Below are positions 1 to 7,590 of a DNA stretch of 64,000 nucleotides, one piece after another; within the stretch, counting starts at the first letter, position 1, and every line of letters begins with the position of its first letter. Below the pieces are notes generated by a model, which made no database searches, was not told where the DNA came from, and worked only from the letters and a program-made list of their open reading frames with translations. A program made the position numbers and the translations under genes. This DNA comes from Verrucomicrobiaceae bacterium (lineage in GTDB: Bacteria > Verrucomicrobiota > Verrucomicrobiia > Verrucomicrobiales > Akkermansiaceae). Location of the stretch: positions 1 through 64,000 of the forward strand of contig JAIXOR010000027.1 of the NCBI GenBank assembly GCA_027486655.1. Reading direction: 5' to 3'.

Positions 1-860
1 GGTAACGCATGACTTCCTTGAGGGTGCTGTGGCCGAGGTAGGCGGCGACTTGACGGACCGAGGCTCCGCCTTCGAGCATGTGGGTGCCATAACTGTGGCG
101 CAGGGTGTGAGGAGTGAGCAGTTCGTGCTTTTTGGATAGACCGCACTCGGCTTTGGCGACCTTGATGGCAGACCAGACGGCGGATTTGTTCATCGGCTGC
201 GAGCAGCGGTGCATGGCCTGGCGCAAGGTGATGCCGGATGATTTCCACCCGCGGCCCACGCCGGGGAAGAGCCAATGGGGGTTCCGGTGAAAGGCATAGA
301 ACTTGCGCAGGCGGCGGAGGAGTTTGGGAGTGATGGGAACTTCGCGTGCCTTGTGGTTCTTGGTCTTGGGGATGTAAATGACGAGTCGTTCGCCGTTGAT
401 GTGACGGGGCTTGATGGCAAGTGCCTCGCTGATGCGCAGGCCGCATTGATAGAGGACGGTGAAGAAGGCCCGGTAGCGCCCGTCGCGGAAGGTTCGCAGC
501 AGCAGGGCAATCTCGTCACGAGTCAGGACGTGGGGAAGCGGTTCCTCGCGTTTGATGTGGATCTTTTTCCAAACATCCCAGTCGAGCCCGAGGTGGTCGC
601 GGTAAAGGGTGCGCAGTCCGCAGACGGCTTGATTGACGGTGGCCGGCGCGAGCTTGCGGTCGTTCTGGAGGTGGACGAGAAAATCGAGCACGCGGGCCGG
701 TGGCAGATCGGGAAGCTCGTCATCCGGGTAGTGGGTGTCGAGTTGATGGACCCAGCCGTGGTAGCTCTGCCGGCTCCGCTCGGAGAGACCTTTGAGCTGG
801 ACGAAGCGGGTGAAGTCCTGATACCAAGGAGCCGACGTGAGTGCGTTATCTTTTTTTCAT
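1..860 (-). CDS. Tyrosine recombinase (integrase), 3' end beyond window, start out of frame
   Basis: Site-specific DNA strand exchange enzyme. About 286 residues are visible: an N-terminal SAM-like core-binding domain (about 10-95) and a catalytic domain with Arg142 (CGLRISEA), the basic beta-2/3 region (PKTKNHKAREVPI), H251/R254 (PHTLRHSYGTHMLE), H277 (YLGH) and the probable nucleophile Tyr286 as the last whole codon. The stretch HRNPHWLFPG with a following QPMNKSAV region resembles integrases that accompany IS91-type transposases; the extra patch of integron IntI is not evident. Reading from the only ATG (858-860), a run of seven A residues puts TAA in frame at codon 5; with six A the product reads MKKDNALTSAPW and continues open to base 1. 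It is therefore frameshifted, slippage-dependent or a sequencing indel. It points away from the cassette-like genes at 1083-3321. Confidence 0.85.
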
Positions 861-932
861 AGACGTAAACAGGATGAACGCTCACGTCACCCCTTTCAAC
901 GCCGAAACAAGGAGTCGCCGCACAGCGGCTCT

Positions 933-1061
933 GTTCAACAAGTAGCGGCATGACAACCCCGATCAGCCGCCCAGTTTTCATGCCCACCCCACGCCATAAC
1001 TCCAACCCCGCGTCCACCGCCCGCCCCCGCTGATCGGGGTGCATGCGCTTTGGCGTTCGGT
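933..1061 (+). repeat. attC-like recombination site A (imperfect inverted repeat)
   Basis: Starts with GTTCAAC (933-939, fits the attC R'' consensus RYYYAAC) and ends with GTTCGGT (1055-1061). Inside, CCCCGATCAGC (957-967) is perfectly complementary to GCTGATCGGGG (1029-1039). Pairing continues outward with unpaired bases (GCGgCATGaCA against TGCATGCGC), as in folded attC sites. The 129 bp span is within the attC size range. It lies between the recombinase start and the first secreted-protein gene. The R' box deviates from GTTRRRY at its fourth base. The end of an IS91-like element is the main alternative. Confidence 0.5.
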
Positions 1062-1082
1062 AAAACAATCTCAATAACGATT

Positions 1083-1775
1083 ATGAAATTCCTACTTTTG
1101 CCGATAATCACTGCTCTTATTTCAATCTCTGCCAGGGGCGATGGACTCCCATTCGATCCAGAAACGCAGCTTGTTTCAGTGCCCTCTCTTCGACTCAAGC
1201 TGAATTCGGAGCAGATCAAAGAGATTTCATCGAAGGGCATCTTAACGTTTGACAGTGAGCAACTTCAATTGGTGAAACTTCTTTATCCTGCAGCAACCAG
1301 CCGCACCCAAGTGGTAGCTGCTACTTTCAACGATAATACGGAAGGATGGCAGACGCCGTGTTTTTGGGTCGCGCCAGATGAAGTAGCCATCACAATAGAT
1401 AAGAATCACCCTAAAGATAAATCGCCTTTTTCAGAGGTAGACAGTCCATTATTCCCATCAGAGGAGGAGCTTGAAAAATCCTCGGAACGTTTCATTCGCC
1501 TCAGTCCCGAGGGGGCTATTTTCTTCAGGGGTGAAGAAATCACTCTTTTGCAAGCCTTCCGACTTATCGACGATCTTGCGAACTACATGAAATCTAACCC
1601 TACTTTGGGCGAAAACAAAAATCACGGGACACTTTTAGTCACGATCCCGCCACCTCGCTCTAAGAGCGAAGAAGAGCATGACCGTGGACAAGGGCAGCTG
1701 TCTCCAAGGCAAATTTTTGAAGCCCTGGTCGTTTATGGAAAATCGAAGTCGATTGGTGTCGGCAATTCTTGGTAA
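1083..1775 (+). CDS. Secreted hypothetical protein, cassette-like gene 1
   Basis: A 230-residue protein of unknown function. I chose the ATG at 1083 because it gives a clean signal peptide (MKFLLLPIITALISISARG); earlier in-frame codons would put an unlikely stretch before it. The mature part is mixed alpha/beta. Its last third has a pattern (SPEGAIFFRGEEITL, then TLLVTIPP, then QIFEALVVYGKSKSIGVGN) vaguely like the periplasmic fold of ExbD/TolR-type proteins, but no transmembrane anchor follows that plan. Base composition is clearly lower in GC than the flanking chromosome. It is the first of three same-strand genes separated by inverted-repeat sites, each lacking an obvious ribosome binding site, which is typical of integron cassette genes. 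Confidence 0.65.
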   Translation: MKFLLLPIITALISISARGDGLPFDPETQLVSVPSLRLKLNSEQIKEISSKGILTFDSEQLQLVKLLYPAATSRTQVVAATFNDNTEGWQTPCFWVAPDEVAITIDKNHPKDKSPFSEVDSPLFPSEEELEKSSERFIRLSPEGAIFFRGEEITLLQAFRLIDDLANYMKSNPTLGENKNHGTLLVTIPPPRSKSEEEHDRGQGQLSPRQIFEALVVYGKSKSIGVGNSW

Positions 1776-1791
1776 GCCAAGCAGCCAGGAT

Positions 1792-1880
1792 TCCGAACCA
1801 GACGCTACGTCCTACGGCGGGTAACGCTCCAGTTTGAATTCAGGCTTCCTTCCCCGCCTTGGATGAGCTAGACGTTGGGC
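1792..1880 (+). repeat. attC-like recombination site B (best of the three)
   Basis: The left end TCCGAAC (1792-1798) pairs imperfectly with the right end GTTGGGC (1874-1880, exact GTTRRRY consensus). Inner arms pair in the order expected of an attC stem: GCTnnnTCC against GGATGAGC, GGCGGG against CCCGCC, and a central palindrome TGAATTCA. Bulged bases lie between the paired blocks. The site starts 16 bases after the stop of gene 1 and ends just before the ATG of gene 2, the usual layout of cassette junctions. Confidence 0.55.
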
Positions 1881-1883
1881 CAC

Positions 1884-2573
1884 ATGCATATGACACGAAT
1901 TCCAATTACTTTTGCCTTGGCAATATCTCTGTCTGGATTCTGTTCGGCGGATTTGGAATCTGCCAATGGCGAGGTCAACGCCTTGTTGTCGAGAGCAGCA
2001 CAAAATCAAGAAGACTTTGATGCGCGCGGGCAACTGGCCTCCCTATGTAGTAAGTTTCCAGGAATATTCAGCGAGCTTATCCTCAAGGAGCCCGACAAGA
2101 CAAAGCGTTGGATGGCAGTTTACGCGGTGCGGATGTCGGGCCAGACCAAATGTGACAAGGCGCTGATTGCTGTTTTCAATGACGCCAAGGAATCTCAAGA
2201 ATTACGAATTCAGATCATGATGGCTCTGGTGCAAGCTGACAACCTTATGAAGGACAGACTGCGGCCATTTCTTGCCGGATTACACTTGTTGATCAAGGAG
2301 TCTCCGAAGCCAAGTGATCTTGAAATAGCAATCGATCTTTCCGGTTCTATTGGTGACAAGTCATCTTTACCCTTTCTGGTTCCTCTGCTGGACGACAACA
2401 AAGTCCATTCATACACAGTTGACGACAACGGCCAGAAGGTGCCCAACACATTGAGTAAATCGGCATACGCGGCCCTACTGCAAATCACTGGGCGAAATGA
2501 CATCCCTCAAGATCGCCAAGCTTGGAAGGAGTTCCAAGAAGCCCAAAAAGTTGTGCCTGCTAATGGGCCATAA
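1884..2573 (+). CDS. Secreted HEAT-like hypothetical protein, cassette-like gene 2
   Basis: A protein of about 229 residues; ATG at 1884 or 1890, both giving a signal peptide (MTRIPITFALAISLSGFCSA). The mature region is almost all helical with recurring amphipathic pairs (TKRWMAVYAVRMSG, ELRIQIMMALVQ, SLPFLVPLLDD, SKSAYAALLQITG), which is how short HEAT/armadillo-like scaffolds look. No catalytic motif is visible. The ATG lies 4 to 10 bases after the right box of attC-like site B and there is no Shine-Dalgarno sequence. Codon use is AT-richer than that of the neighbours at 3522 and beyond. The role is unknown; protein binding in the periplasm is the best guess from the fold pattern. Confidence 0.65.
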   Translation: MHMTRIPITFALAISLSGFCSADLESANGEVNALLSRAAQNQEDFDARGQLASLCSKFPGIFSELILKEPDKTKRWMAVYAVRMSGQTKCDKALIAVFNDAKESQELRIQIMMALVQADNLMKDRLRPFLAGLHLLIKESPKPSDLEIAIDLSGSIGDKSSLPFLVPLLDDNKVHSYTVDDNGQKVPNTLSKSAYAALLQITGRNDIPQDRQAWKEFQEAQKVVPANGP

Positions 2574-2635
2574 GCAACTCAAACGCATTTCATAATCCAC
2601 CCAATCGCTCCCGTAGGAGCAATCAATCGTTCGGC
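2572..2635 (+). repeat. Degenerate attC-like site C
   Basis: A short perfect hairpin GCTCC-CGTA-GGAGC (2607-2620) followed by CGTTCGGC (2628-2635), nine bases before the start of cassette-like gene 3. A matching left box is not clear; AGCAAC near 2573 is the only weak candidate. It is supported mainly by sharing the CGTTSGGY end and position with sites A and B. Confidence 0.35.
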
Positions 2636-2643
2636 AGGAAATC

Positions 2644-3321
2644 ATGCAGCTCTCATTCTGTTGTCTTACGCTAATACTGCTCTCGATTACATCCTGTCGA
2701 GATGTGGCGCATGGCGACACCGCTGGTAGGAATCCACCTGTTCAGTTGGCCTTTCCGAATGGTATTTCGTGGAAGGCAGTTTTCGACGCTGGCTTTCGCC
2801 CAAAGCATCTTCCCGGTCTGGAGAGGAAGAAGGCAGAATGTGTTGATCAGGGAGTCATGTTCACGTTCCGTCAACAGCCTGGATTTGAATTGGACAAGGG
2901 ACGATTGATGTTCGAGCTGCAGAGTGACGACAGCATCAGGATAATCGAGGACGTCAGCCGTGTGCCTATTTCGATGGAAGATGCGGAGAAGCGCTTGAAG
3001 GCATTCCACGCATTGTTTGCCAGTGAACTACGCAAGAAAGGATCTGTGCCCCCTTTGATGGATAAGGCTCGTGGTGGCGTGATGGCGCTTTCTGACTACT
3101 ACGCGATGGCAGAAGACGAAGGCTACACTATCCACTACGGATTTACGGGATCCTTTCAGCCGAAGACTCCTCTTCTTCCTGTTTTCATGATCGCATTGCG
3201 GCACAGTATGAAAGCTCCGCCGCTGCCAATTCGACGGAAGGTGGTCGAGCCGCCAGCGGGTTACGAATGGTATAGTCTTGATCCTAAGGTGAGCACGCCC
3301 GATCCAAAACCACCAAAATAG
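2644..3321 (+). CDS. Putative lipoprotein, cassette-like gene 3
   Basis: A 225-residue protein with a lipoprotein signal peptide: a hydrophobic stretch from residue 5, then the lipobox ITSC with Cys18 as the likely lipidated residue. The mature part is mixed alpha/beta (FELDKGRLMFELQSDD, ISMEDAEKRLKAFHALF) with a proline-rich end (PDPKPPK). No family was recognised. The start lies nine bases after attC-like site C. Like its two upstream neighbours it is AT-richer than the chromosome and encodes an exported protein, so the three look like one imported set. No fourth junction site is seen after its stop. Confidence 0.65.
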   Translation: MQLSFCCLTLILLSITSCRDVAHGDTAGRNPPVQLAFPNGISWKAVFDAGFRPKHLPGLERKKAECVDQGVMFTFRQQPGFELDKGRLMFELQSDDSIRIIEDVSRVPISMEDAEKRLKAFHALFASELRKKGSVPPLMDKARGGVMALSDYYAMAEDEGYTIHYGFTGSFQPKTPLLPVFMIALRHSMKAPPLPIRRKVVEPPAGYEWYSLDPKVSTPDPKPPK

Positions 3322-3331
3322 AATTCAAGCC

Positions 3332-3466
3332 TCACTTTTCAGCCATCCAAAAGGCAAAACAAATGCCGAAGACGACGTGGGTGGCAACGGCGGGTAAGAG
3401 GGATTGGAGGAATGGATCCAGGGTGCGGTTCAGCCAGTGAATCCGCCGTGCAGCCAATCCGTGTTG
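3332..3466 (-). pseudogene. Possible 3' remnant of a membrane protein gene
   Basis: On the minus strand this stretch reads IHWLNRTLDPFLQ, then SLLPAVATHVVFGICFAF and WMAEK before a stop at 3332. That is one convincing transmembrane helix with a charged tail. No start or upstream domain of its own exists, because the frame runs back into the photolyase gene. It could be a gene end left when the cassette-like block was inserted, or chance. The remainder of the gap up to 3521 shows nothing else. Confidence 0.25.
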
Positions 3467-3521
3467 GGATGGGTGGTGAGGGGAGGGGAGCCCTCCGAGA
3501 TGTGAGATCGGGAATTGGCGA

Positions 3522-4934
3522 TCACCCCGCCCGGTGTTTTTTGAAGATGGCGAGGGTGCGTTCGCGTTCGGTGTGGTGGTCGACGCAGGGCAGGGGGTAT
3601 CCCTGGGCGATGGGGCGGCCGTCTTTGGGGGCTTCGAGGAAGCGTTTGGGGTGGACCTGGGCGAGTTCGGGGATCCAGCGTTTGATGTAGAGGCCGTCGG
3701 GGTCGTAGCGAGCGGTTTGGGACCAGGGATTCTGGATGCGGAAGTAGGGTGCGGCGTCGGCTCCGGTGCCGGCGGACCATTGCCATCCGCCATTGTTGGA
3801 GGCGATTTCGCCATCGAGCAGGTGTTGCATGAAGTGGGACTCGCCGAGTTTCCAATCGAGGTGGAGGTCCTTGGTGAGGAACATGGCGGTGATCATGCGG
3901 ACGCGGTTGTGCATGAATCCGGTGGCGAGGAGTTCGCGCATTCCGGCATCGACGATGGGGAAGCCGGTGTTTCCGGATTTCCAGGCATCGAAGGTGGGGC
4001 CGGGATCGTTCCAGGGGAGTCCGCGCCAATCCGGGTTGAATTCCTCGTCGAGGACGTTGGGGAAGTGGTGGAGGATGGCGAAGTAGAACTCACGCCAGGC
4101 GAGTTCCTTGATGAAGGTATCGAAGCCGGCGTGGTGGGACTTCGGTGCGGCGGCGATGGCCTTGTGGGTCTCGGCGAGGACGGTGCGGATGGAGATCAGC
4201 CCGAAGCGGAGGTCCTGGGAGATGCGCGAGGTGCCGTCGAGTGCGGGGAAATCGCGTTGGGACGAGTAGAGTCCGATTTTCGCGGCGAGGGCGGATTTGA
4301 GGCGGAGTCTGGCGGCGCGTTCGCCGGGTTCCGGCAAGAGTGTCTGCGGAGTTTGGAGTCCCCAGTGGGCGACGGTGGGCAGCGGGAGGGACTTGAGGTG
4401 GGCGGGGGTGTTCAGGCGGGAGGGTTTCCCGGCGGGGGCGGGTTTTTCCAACGAGAGCCAGTTCCGGCTGTAGGGAGTGTAGACGCGGTAGGGTTGGCCG
4501 CCCTGGGTGAGGACTTCGGTGGGGCCGTGGAGGGCGGCATCCGGGCGGGAATGGCAGGAAACGCCGAGACGCGAGCACATGGCCCGGATTTTTTTCTCGA
4601 TCTCCTTGCCGTGGGGATCGGGGTCCTCGTTGAAATGCAGGGCGACGGCGCCGGACTCGAGGATGAGGGCCTGGAGTCCCTCGACGGGATCACCGGCGCG
4701 AATCAGGAGTCGGCCGCCGAGGGTATCGAGGTTTTTAGCGAGCGACTCCAGACATCCGCAGAGGAAGTGCTGGCGGTTCGGGCCGGTCCAGGAGTGGTTC
4801 TTTTTCCAGGTGCTGAGGAAATAGACCGGGACGACGGGCAATCCGGAGGCGCTCGCGTGGAGGAGGGCAGTATTGTCGGCTACCCGGAGGTCGCGGCGAT
4901 ACCAATGGATGACGGAAGGTGTGGGATCAGGCAT
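3522..4934 (-). CDS. phr: Deoxyribodipyrimidine photolyase (class I)
   Basis: Uses blue light and FADH- to split cyclobutane pyrimidine dimers in DNA. The length of 470 residues matches class I photolyases. The N-terminal alpha/beta antenna domain carries HWYRRDLRVADNTAL. The C-terminal FAD-binding helical domain has ELAWREFYFAILHHFP, FPIVDAGMRELLATG, MHNRVRMI and HLLDGEIASNNGGWQWSAG, with the conserved Asn and the Trp residues of the electron chain. Whether the antenna is MTHF or 8-HDF cannot be told from reading alone. It is a monocistronic minus-strand gene, and codon use is typical of this chromosome, unlike the AT-rich block to its left. A cryptochrome role is possible but less likely. 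Confidence 0.93.
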   Translation of the reverse strand: MPDPTPSVIHWYRRDLRVADNTALLHASASGLPVVPVYFLSTWKKNHSWTGPNRQHFLCGCLESLAKNLDTLGGRLLIRAGDPVEGLQALILESGAVALHFNEDPDPHGKEIEKKIRAMCSRLGVSCHSRPDAALHGPTEVLTQGGQPYRVYTPYSRNWLSLEKPAPAGKPSRLNTPAHLKSLPLPTVAHWGLQTPQTLLPEPGERAARLRLKSALAAKIGLYSSQRDFPALDGTSRISQDLRFGLISIRTVLAETHKAIAAAPKSHHAGFDTFIKELAWREFYFAILHHFPNVLDEEFNPDWRGLPWNDPGPTFDAWKSGNTGFPIVDAGMRELLATGFMHNRVRMITAMFLTKDLHLDWKLGESHFMQHLLDGEIASNNGGWQWSAGTGADAAPYFRIQNPWSQTARYDPDGLYIKRWIPELAQVHPKRFLEAPKDGRPIAQGYPLPCVDHHTERERTLAIFKKHRAG

Positions 4935-4999
4935 GAAGGTCGCCAGCCGCGGCCGGAGGGTCGGACGGGTGTGTCTGGACCCCCAGTCCGGTGGAGGGA

Positions 5000-5263
5000 T
5001 CAGACGGCATCGGCGAGCATTTTTTCCACCTTGCGAACGGTGGTGGCGGTCAGTTTGCCGTCCACGCGTTTGGCACCGTCGAGGATCGCCTTGGCGTCAG
5101 CGAGGGCTTTTTCGGCAGCTGCGAGCGATTTTTTGCCCCCACCGAACTTCTTGTCCGGGAAATAGCGGGTGAATGTGGAGCCGGCCCTGCTGATGCAGAG
5201 ACGCCAACCCTCGAAGGCCGCGCTTTCATAGGTGAACCGGGTCAGATTTTTCTTCGATTTCAT
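5000..5263 (-). CDS. Small AP2-like hypothetical protein
   Basis: An 87-residue protein. The front half (AFEGWRLCISRAGSTFTRYF followed by DKKFGGGKKSLAAAEKAL) has a three-strand-plus-helix look with a GG turn, resembling the AP2/integrase-DNA-binding-like fold found in small bacterial proteins. The rear half is a lysine/alanine helix (TATTVRKVEKMLADAV). No catalytic residues are visible. It lies between phr and rpoA, both probably transcribed separately. DNA binding is inferred from fold resemblance and net positive charge only. Confidence 0.6.
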   Translation of the reverse strand: MKSKKNLTRFTYESAAFEGWRLCISRAGSTFTRYFPDKKFGGGKKSLAAAEKALADAKAILDGAKRVDGKLTATTVRKVEKMLADAV

Positions 5264-5306
5264 TGGGGTAGTGGTTTTGAGTGCGTTTCACTTATGGTGC
5301 CCATCT

Positions 5307-5329
5307 GCTAGAAAATCTAGCGATTTTTT
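5307..5329 (+). terminator. Hairpin with T-run in the rpoA upstream gap
   Basis: GCTAGA-AAA-TCTAGC followed by GATTTTTT has the form of a small intrinsic terminator reading rightward, yet no plus-strand gene ends before it. It sits about 190 bases before rpoA, so it may be a leader attenuator or a chance hairpin. The rest of the 5264-5515 gap contains a GC-rich stretch and no promoter I could place with confidence. Confidence 0.35.
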
Positions 5330-5515
5330 GCGGGGGAGTGCCGAAATGATCATTTTTTTGCCCTGAATTCGGCAGAAAATGCTTTGCAAGCGGGGTCGCC
5401 CCGCCTTTTAGTCGCCGCCCGCGGGCTTCCAAAGCACGCCGTAGGTCCTCCTGTCTCCGGATTTTCCCGGGGTCATTTGCCCGCTGGAGGGTAACCCGGC
5501 ATACGAACCACATCC

Positions 5516-6598
5516 ATGTCAGCAGTCAAACTCGCTCGTTTCGAGCTACCCAACCGCCTCGTTCGCAACGAGGAAACCGCCACCGATACTTACGCCCAGT
5601 TCGTCGCCGAGCCCTTCGAGCGCGGATACGGCCACACGATCGGCAACTCCCTGCGCCGCGTCCTGCTTTCCTCGCTGGAAGGCGCGGCCATCACCTCCGT
5701 CCGCATCGCGGGCGTGCAGCACGAATTCTCCAGCCTCCCGGGCGTGGTGGAGGACGTGACGGACATCGTTCTCAACCTGAAGAAGGTCAAATTCGCCCAC
5801 AACGACAAGGAGCCCCGCATCCTCACCATCAAGGTCGAGAAAGAAGGCGTGGTCACCGCCGGTGACATCCAGGGCGATCACATCTACGACGTGGTCAACA
5901 AGGACCAGGTCATCTGCACCCTCGACAAGAAGGTGAAGTTCGATTGCGAATTCGAAGTGCGCGTCGGCCGTGGATTCTCCACTGGCGACGAAAACAAGCG
6001 CAAGGACCAGCCGATCGGCGTGATCGCCATCGACTCGATCTTCTCGCCGGTGACCCGCGTGAAGTATTCCGTGGAAACCACCCGCGTGGGTCAGATGACC
6101 GACTTCGACAAGCTGGTTCTGGACATCTGGACCGACGGCCGCATCACTCCGCAGGACGCGCTGCTCCAGGCCTCCGCCATCCTCCGCCACCACCTCGACG
6201 TGTTCGTCAACTACGACGAGAACGCCGTGGACTTCGAAGAGGCTCCGGCCGAGTCGAGCGAGGAGAACGCCGCGCTCAAGAAACTTCTCAACATGTCGGT
6301 GAACGAGATCGAGCTCTCGGTCCGCGCCGCCAACTGCCTCAACAACGCGAACATCACCACGGTGGGCCAGCTCGCGATGAAGTCCGAGGCGGAAATGCTC
6401 AAGTACCGCAACTTCGGCAAGAAGTCGCTCAACGAGATCAAGGACAAGCTCGTCGAGCTCGGCCTCGGCCTCGGCATGTCCTTCGAACCCTCGCTGCTCT
6501 CCGGTCCGTCCGCCGCCTCGCGCGGTCCGCGTCTGGGTGCGGAAGATGAAGCACCGGTCGGACTCGCCGACCTGATCGCCCAGAACCTCGACGACTGA
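5516..6598 (+). CDS. rpoA: RNA polymerase alpha subunit
   Basis: Alpha subunit of DNA-directed RNA polymerase; it dimerises to seed assembly and its C-terminal domain contacts UP elements and activators. The protein has 360 residues. The N-terminal domain carries EPFERGYGHTIGNSLRRVLL and GVVEDVTDIVLNLK, and the C-terminal domain carries ELSVRAANCLNNANI and YRNFGKKSLNEIKDKL. A short acidic tail follows residue 320. rplQ follows after 30 bases, the usual end of the ribosomal alpha operon, but rpsK and rpsD do not precede it here. It therefore probably has its own promoter in the 5264-5515 gap. Confidence 0.97.
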   Translation: MSAVKLARFELPNRLVRNEETATDTYAQFVAEPFERGYGHTIGNSLRRVLLSSLEGAAITSVRIAGVQHEFSSLPGVVEDVTDIVLNLKKVKFAHNDKEPRILTIKVEKEGVVTAGDIQGDHIYDVVNKDQVICTLDKKVKFDCEFEVRVGRGFSTGDENKRKDQPIGVIAIDSIFSPVTRVKYSVETTRVGQMTDFDKLVLDIWTDGRITPQDALLQASAILRHHLDVFVNYDENAVDFEEAPAESSEENAALKKLLNMSVNEIELSVRAANCLNNANITTVGQLAMKSEAEMLKYRNFGKKSLNEIKDKLVELGLGLGMSFEPSLLSGPSAASRGPRLGAEDEAPVGLADLIAQNLDD

Positions 6599-6628
6599 AC
6601 AACCCCATTTTAGAAAAGGAAGCACCCG

Positions 6629-7111
6629 ATGAGACATCGCAGCAAAACCGTCAAACTCAAACGCAACGCCTCGCACCGCAAGGCGCTGCTCTCCAACCTG
6701 GCGTGCAGCCTGATCGAGCACGGCCGCATCAAGACCACCCTCGGCAAGGCGAAGGCCCTGCGTCCGGTGGCCGAGAAGCTGGTCACGCTCGCCAAGCGCG
6801 ACGACCTTCACTCCCGCCGTCTGGCGATCGCGTATCTTCACCAGAAGGACGTGGTCAAGAAGCTGTTCTCCGAAGTGGCTCCCGCTTCGAAGGACCGCCA
6901 GGGTGGCTACTGCCGGATCACCAAGCTGGGCGCCCGCATGAGCGACTCCGCGCCGATGGCCGTGATCGAGTGGGTGGACCGCACCGAGAAGACCGAAGCC
7001 GCCGCCGAGGCCCCCGCCGCTGAGGCTGTGGTGGAAGTGGCAGCCGAGGAAAAGCCCGCCAAGAAGGCAGCCAAGAAAAAGGCCGCTCCGGCGGACGAAG
7101 CCGCGGAGTAA
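6629..7111 (+). CDS. rplQ: 50S ribosomal protein L17
   Basis: Large-subunit protein near the exit tunnel. Residues 1-115 are a standard L17 core (MRHRSKTVKLKRNASHRKAL, IKTTLGKAKALRPVAEKLV, GGYCRITKLGARMSDSAPM). Residues 120-160 add an alanine/glutamate/lysine-rich tail (EEKPAKKAAKKKAAP), a common low-complexity extension in this phylum. It is co-transcribed with rpoA and followed by a strong terminator. Confidence 0.97.
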   Translation: MRHRSKTVKLKRNASHRKALLSNLACSLIEHGRIKTTLGKAKALRPVAEKLVTLAKRDDLHSRRLAIAYLHQKDVVKKLFSEVAPASKDRQGGYCRITKLGARMSDSAPMAVIEWVDRTEKTEAAAEAPAAEAVVEVAAEEKPAKKAAKKKAAPADEAAE

Positions 7112-7141
7112 TCCCCGGTTCAGGAACCTGAACATCCTCAA

Positions 7142-7174
7142 AACCGCCTGTGCCCCGTGCGCAGGCGGTTTTTT
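7142..7174 (+). terminator. Intrinsic terminator of rpoA-rplQ
   Basis: AACCGCCTG (7142-7150) pairs with CAGGCGGTT (7162-7170), and the stem runs into six T residues. It lies 31 bases after the rplQ stop. Confidence 0.85.
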
Positions 7175-7239
7175 CGTGGGGTGGAGGTTTTCCGAGATCG
7201 GCATGGTGATCGGGCGCGGGATCGGCTAGGTTGGCGGCC

Positions 7240-7590
7240 ATGAACGACTCGATTTCCTCGCTGACCGGCCGGATCCAGGCATTTGTCGATGCCCGGGACT
7301 GGCGGCAGTTTCACAATGCCAAGGACCTGAGCGTGGCCATCGCCGCGGAGGCTGGGGAGTTGATGCAGCACTTCGTGTGGCAGCAGGACGGACAGATTGA
7401 GGAGCGGGTGGCGAAGCGCCGCGATGAGATCGCCTCGGAGATCGCGGATGTGGGGATTCTTCTGTTCGAGCTTGCCGACAATCTCGGCCTCAAGCTTGGC
7501 GACGTGATGGCGGAGAAAATCGCCCGCAACGAGACGCGCTATCCGGTGGAGAAGGCGAGGGGGAACAATCTGAAGTATTCCGAGCTTTGA
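7240..7590 (+). CDS. MazG-like nucleotide pyrophosphohydrolase
   Basis: All-alpha NTP pyrophosphohydrolase of the RS21-C6/dCTPase type, expected to hydrolyse (d)NTPs to the monophosphate and PPi for pool cleaning. The ATG at 7240 gives 116 residues. The metal-binding signature is present: EAGELMQHFVW (ExxE-like), then DEIASEIADVGILLFELADN (EIADV with E and D ligands). It ends with RYPVEKARGNNLKYSEL, typical of the family. It is a single gene that converges tightly with the next one: its TGA ends at 7590 and the opposite gene's stop codon begins at 7591. Confidence 0.85.
   Translation: MNDSISSLTGRIQAFVDARDWRQFHNAKDLSVAIAAEAGELMQHFVWQQDGQIEERVAKRRDEIASEIADVGILLFELADNLGLKLGDVMAEKIARNETRYPVEKARGNNLKYSEL

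Noticed and set aside
1-860. Calling the recombinase an integron IntI
   Set aside because: The IntI-specific patch is not recognisable, and the HRNPxWLFP region is closer to IS91-associated integrases. The array evidence rests on the attC-like sites, not on this gene.
3534-5165. 543-residue plus-strand frame over the photolyase
   Set aside because: Antisense shadow; the photolyase on the other strand has all family motifs.
5546-7204. 552-residue open frame opposite rpoA and rplQ
   Set aside because: Shadow of two certain genes; the composition is low-complexity and no motif is seen.
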